This document shows positions 12,410 to 15,414 of a stretch of DNA of 15,414 bases, one piece after another. Origin of the DNA: Bryobacterales bacterium (lineage in GTDB: Bacteria; Acidobacteriota; Terriglobia; Bryobacterales; Bryobacteraceae); the NCBI GenBank assembly GCA_016789785.1, contig JAEUQE010000219.1, forward strand, positions 1-15,414, in the 5' to 3' direction. Made by a program: the position numbers and the translations under genes. Every line of letters begins with the position of its first letter. The first letter of the stretch is position 1. The notes under the pieces are model-generated. The model searched no databases, had not been told where the DNA came from, and worked only from the letters and a program-made list of their open reading frames with translations.

Positions 12410-15094
12410 CTAATCGCAACGCAGCGTTTGCGCCGGATTGAGCCGGGCCGCCCGTCGCGCCGGTAACCAGCAGGCGACCGCCGCAACCAGGGCAACGGTG
12501 CCGGTAACCAGAGCATAGGTCAACGGATCAGTCCCGCTTACACCGAATAGAGATCCTTGCATCATGCGGCCCACCGCAACACCCAGCGCTGTACCGATCG
12601 CCAACCCAATGCCGCTCAACCAGGCGCCGCGCCGTAGCACCATTCCCTGGACGCCGCGCACCGTCGCCCCAAGCGCCATCCGGATGCCGATTTCGCGAGT
12701 CCGCCGCTCGACGGAATATCGCAGCACGCCATACAGGCCAATCACGGCGATGAGAAATCCGGTGATCCCGCAGACGCCCACGATCATCGCCGCCACACGA
12801 GGCAACAACAGTGCATGCTCGCGGTGGCGTGACCATGTCTTCGCATCCAGAATCGCCATGCCCGAATCAGCAGCTTGAATCTCGCGCCGCACCGCCGGCA
12901 GCACCTCAAGCGGCTCCCCGCTGGTGCGGATCAGGAAGAAGGTGCCAAACAGAGCCGGCGACGCCTGAACGGGGTTGCGCGGCAGGAAGACCGCTGGGCT
13001 CGTCACGTCACCCAGCGTGGAACTGTTGAAGTCCGCAGCCACACCGATCACGCGGTACTCGCGATCGAGCCCGCCAATGGCGAGCCCTATGGGACTCCCC
13101 GCGGCTCCGAAGAGTTTGCGCGCCGCGGCTTGATTGATCACGGCAACCGGGCCGCGCGAATCGAGGGGAGAACGCATCTCCTCCCCTTCCAGCATGCGGA
13201 CCTCGATGGTTTCAAAGAAATGCGGCCCCACCGCGTAGAGATTGACGTTCACGTGCCCGCCCGGTTCGCGGCGGCGCGCATCCGAGGCGCTCGCGCTGAT
13301 CCCGAGTACGCTCAGCGGAGGCCGCGACGTGGTGGTGACCATTTCCACACCTGGCAACGCTTCTATGCGGCGGGTCAGCTCATCCAGAAAACGGTTCTCC
13401 CGCTCGGGAGTGTAGCGAAGCAAGCCGGGATCCACGCTCACCAGCAGCAGATTTCTTGCGCCGATGCCGCCGTCCATCCGCGCCGCCGATTGCAGACTGC
13501 GAGTCAACAGTCCCGCTGCCGCCAGCAGCATCACAGCAACCGTGACCTGCGCCACCACAAGCGCATCCGGAAGGCGCCAGCGCCGCAGCCCGAGCCAGCC
13601 CGCCTTGGGCAGCGCACCGCCCTTCATCGCACTGGCGTACTGTTGGCGCGAGGCGCGCCACGCGGGCGCGAGCCCGAACACGAGCCCCGTCAACATCGTG
13701 ACCAAGGCCGCAAAGCCCATCACGCGCGCATCAAACCGGGCCGTGAGGTCAATTGGCAGCGGAATGGGCAACTCCACCGCGCTGAGCGCGGGCAACACAA
13801 GCCAGCACAGCAACACACCAAGACCGCCGCCGAGCGAGGCAAGTACACTGCTCTCGGTCAGCAACTGGCGAATGAGACGTCCCCGCCCTGCCCCGATGGC
13901 GAGGCGCGTCGCAAACTCCCGCTGGCGGACCGAAGCACGCACCAGCAACAGATTTGCAATATTCGCGCAGGCAATCACGAGCACAAGCATCGCCGCCGCC
14001 AGCAGCAGCCCGTACACCGTCGCTATCGCCGAACGCAGCACGGGCTGTTGCCTTCCCGCCCGATCGAGATGATACGTGCGCTTGGGCATTTCCGCGTGTT
14101 CGCTGCGCAACCTTGCCGCGATCGCGCCAAACTCCGCCTCCGCGGCCGGAATGCTTGCGCCCTCGGCAAGCCGCGCCACCAGCAGCATCCAACTCATATC
14201 GAAGCCCGCCATCGCGTCCGGCGGCAGGAAGCGGAGGTCGGCGGACATGGAAAGTGGAATCCAGAAGTCGGAAACCGTCGCCGGGTCCGTTCCCCGAAAC
14301 TCCCGCGCCACCACACCCTTCACGGTCACCGCCCGGCCGTTGAGTTCCACCGTTCGCCCCACCAGGGCTGGGTCGCCTTGAAACCGGGTGCGCCATAGCC
14401 GGTGACTCAGCACGACCACGGGTGGCCGGCCCGGCTGATCATCGGACTCGGCGTCAAACCCTCCTCCGAGGACAAAGCGCGGCCGGACCACGTAGAAGTA
14501 ATTGGCGCTACAAATCGCGCCCCAATAGCGAACGCGTTCACCAGAGCCACCGAAGATTCCCTGGACGGCGGGAAAGTAACCGGCGACTCCGAGCGTGGAG
14601 TGCTTCGCGGACTGGTTCAACTCGCGGCGTTCGGCCGGTGAGAGTGTCGCTGCAACCAACTCGCCGGAGCTGACCGATCGGCCGGTCACCGTCACCAGCC
14701 GGTCGGGCTGGTGTACCGGGAGTGGGGTCTCCAGCAGCAGGTTGCCGATGCTGAAGATCGCCGTGCAGCCGCCAATTCCCAGCGCCGCGGAGAGCACGGC
14801 GACGGCGGTGAATCCCGGCGCGCGGCCAATGCCTCTGAGGGCATAGCGCACATCGGCAACCACGTCCGTCAGACACTGGGCGATCCAGGCGCCGCGGGAC
14901 TCTTCGCGGTAATGCAATGTCGATCCGAAGCGCTGCGTAACGGCGCGCAGGGCCTCCCGGGACGTCATGCCCTCCTGTTCGAAATGCTCCTGGAGGAGCG
15001 CGCGGTGGGTTTCCATTTCCTCGGTCAACTCGCGTTCCCGCCGAGCCGATGCGCGCCAATATCCAAGCCGCCGCCACCAATTGCTTCGGGTCAT
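12410..15094 (-). CDS. ADOP-type ABC transporter permease (MacB/FtsX family)
   Basis: This 894-aa membrane protein has the layout of the acidobacterial duplicated orphan permeases. A charged N-terminal prefix (about 1-85) is followed by a first helix (about 95-117, GFTAVAVLSAALGIG) and a MacB-like periplasmic domain. Next is an FtsX block of three helices (from LLLAAAMLVLVIACANIANLLL, with the RLAIGAGRGRLIRQLL cytoplasmic loop). A second helix plus periplasmic domain starts at VVAQVTVAVMLLAAAGLL. A final FtsX block contains EIGIRMALGATVRGV and ends LPARRAARLNPAQTLRCD. No ATPase gene is in the window. MacB relatives drive mechanotransmission or efflux; the substrate here is unknown. The ATG at 15094 overlaps the padR stop (ATGA); a longer frame to 15229 merely reads through padR in another phase. 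The same C-terminus survives as a remnant at 8439-8501. Confidence 0.94.
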   Translation of the reverse strand: MTRSNWWRRLGYWRASARRERELTEEMETHRALLQEHFEQEGMTSREALRAVTQRFGSTLHYREESRGAWIAQCLTDVVADVRYALRGIGRAPGFTAVAVLSAALGIGGCTAIFSIGNLLLETPLPVHQPDRLVTVTGRSVSSGELVAATLSPAERRELNQSAKHSTLGVAGYFPAVQGIFGGSGERVRYWGAICSANYFYVVRPRFVLGGGFDAESDDQPGRPPVVVLSHRLWRTRFQGDPALVGRTVELNGRAVTVKGVVAREFRGTDPATVSDFWIPLSMSADLRFLPPDAMAGFDMSWMLLVARLAEGASIPAAEAEFGAIAARLRSEHAEMPKRTYHLDRAGRQQPVLRSAIATVYGLLLAAAMLVLVIACANIANLLLVRASVRQREFATRLAIGAGRGRLIRQLLTESSVLASLGGGLGVLLCWLVLPALSAVELPIPLPIDLTARFDARVMGFAALVTMLTGLVFGLAPAWRASRQQYASAMKGGALPKAGWLGLRRWRLPDALVVAQVTVAVMLLAAAGLLTRSLQSAARMDGGIGARNLLLVSVDPGLLRYTPERENRFLDELTRRIEALPGVEMVTTTSRPPLSVLGISASASDARRREPGGHVNVNLYAVGPHFFETIEVRMLEGEEMRSPLDSRGPVAVINQAAARKLFGAAGSPIGLAIGGLDREYRVIGVAADFNSSTLGDVTSPAVFLPRNPVQASPALFGTFFLIRTSGEPLEVLPAVRREIQAADSGMAILDAKTWSRHREHALLLPRVAAMIVGVCGITGFLIAVIGLYGVLRYSVERRTREIGIRMALGATVRGVQGMVLRRGAWLSGIGLAIGTALGVAVGRMMQGSLFGVSGTDPLTYALVTGTVALVAAVACWLPARRAARLNPAQTLRCD

Positions 15095-15414
15095 TGCGCC
15101 CACTCCAGGATGCTGTCGATTGCCGCGGTCATCTGGCGATAGCGGCCTACTTCCGCCTCCAGTTGTTTCCGCCCCTCGGCGGTGAGCTGGTAGACGCGCG
15201 CCCGGCGGTTGTTCGCCGTCGTTGTCCATTCGCCCTTGAGGAATCCATTCAATTCCAGCCGCTGCAATGCGGGATAGAGAGAGCCCTCTTCCACCTGCAG
15301 GAACTCCCGGGAAACCGCTCGCAGATGCTGGGCAATGGCATAGCCGTGTAGCGCCCCCTGCATGAGGGCCTTCATGACGAGCATGTCGAGCGTGCCGGGA
15401 AGAAGTTCATTGCG
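15091..15414 (-). CDS. PadR family transcriptional regulator (5' end outside window)
   Basis: The frame is open to the window edge and reads RNELLPGTLDMLVMKAL at its visible start. PadR proteins usually begin a few residues before such an ELLPGTLD motif, so only the extreme N-terminus is missing; the ATG at 15384 is internal. The winged helix follows: GYAIAQHLRAVS, then the PadR hallmark EEGSLYPALQRLELNGFLKGEW, then the wing with RRARVYQLTAEGRKQLE, and a short C-terminal dimerisation helix ending SILEWAQ. Members repress by binding their own promoter and releasing it on a ligand. The 4-nt overlap with the permease implies coupled translation, and this repressor presumably controls that pair. 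The promoter lies outside the window. Confidence 0.95.
   Translation of the reverse strand, partial: RNELLPGTLDMLVMKALMQGALHGYAIAQHLRAVSREFLQVEEGSLYPALQRLELNGFLKGEWTTTANNRRARVYQLTAEGRKQLEAEVGRYRQMTAAIDSILEWAQ

Larger units (their letters stand above)
11573..12463 (+). repeat. Direct repeat block R2 (partner of 7879-8501)
   Basis: Same order and orientation as R1: GT-C tail, promoter and leader hairpin, small Cys-rich gene, then the permease 3' end. Here the permease is whole and the GT-C gene is the stub. R2 carries about 300 bp absent from R1, holding the winged-helix-like fragment, between the GT-C stop and the promoter. Together R1 and R2 flank the vapC remnant and the kinase gene. Confidence 0.88.

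Noticed and set aside
7879..12463. Composite transposon with R1 and R2 as terminal elements
   Set aside because: No transposase, terminal inverted repeats or target-site duplication is visible, and the repeats contain ordinary gene ends plus a selected small gene.
12875..14398. 507-aa open frame on the + strand opposite the permease
   Set aside because: It is a shadow of the ADOP gene. The Arg/His/Gln-rich translation has no recognisable fold, and the permease frame is certain.
15095..15229. 45-residue N-terminal extension of the permease
   Set aside because: It lies inside the padR coding sequence in another frame. ATG 15094 gives the usual ATGA coupling and the expected ADOP N-terminal prefix.
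1..15414. tRNA, rRNA, CRISPR arrays, riboswitches, phage genes
   Set aside because: I saw no cloverleaf, regularly spaced repeats, known aptamer core or phage structural gene on either strand.

Overview
The window looks like a chromosomal segment of an Acidobacteriota member, probably Solibacter/Bryobacter-like. The grounds are the high GC content, an ADOP-type MacB/FtsX permease translationally coupled to a PadR repressor, and a Ser/Thr kinase fused to a WD40-like propeller. These are lineage habits read from gene content, not a phylogenetic placement.

Region 1 (1-4865) is housekeeping. It holds the 3' end of a sensor histidine kinase, a 334-bp gap, then a compact + strand operon larC-metG-tatD whose genes overlap by 4 nt at each junction. 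Region 2 (4866-8040) starts with a 429-bp gap carrying a REP-like hairpin, followed by a long-chain polyprenyl diphosphate synthase (ispB-like) and, 10 nt later, a polytopic GT-C/PMT-like membrane protein.

Region 3 (about 7880-12465) is the unusual part. Two directly repeated blocks flank a minus-strand Ser/Thr kinase. Each block holds the 3' end of the GT-C gene, a promoter and leader hairpin, a 66-67 aa cysteine-rich small protein, and the 3' end of a convergent ADOP permease. In the left block (R1) the GT-C gene is intact, but the permease is cut to about its last 20 codons and abuts a 5'-truncated, decayed vapC. In the right block (R2) the permease is intact, but the GT-C gene is a frameshifted terminal stub followed by a C-terminal fragment of an unrelated winged-helix-like protein. 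The differences between the two small genes, and between the two GT-C tails, are mostly synonymous. The blocks therefore look like old paralogous loci that diverged under protein-level selection and were later rearranged around the kinase. The cysteine-rich small protein is, as far as I can tell, an undescribed family and is the most interesting item here.

Region 4 (12410-15414, minus strand) is the ADOP permease with its PadR regulator, whose 5' end lies outside the window. No tRNA, rRNA, CRISPR array or transposase is visible.
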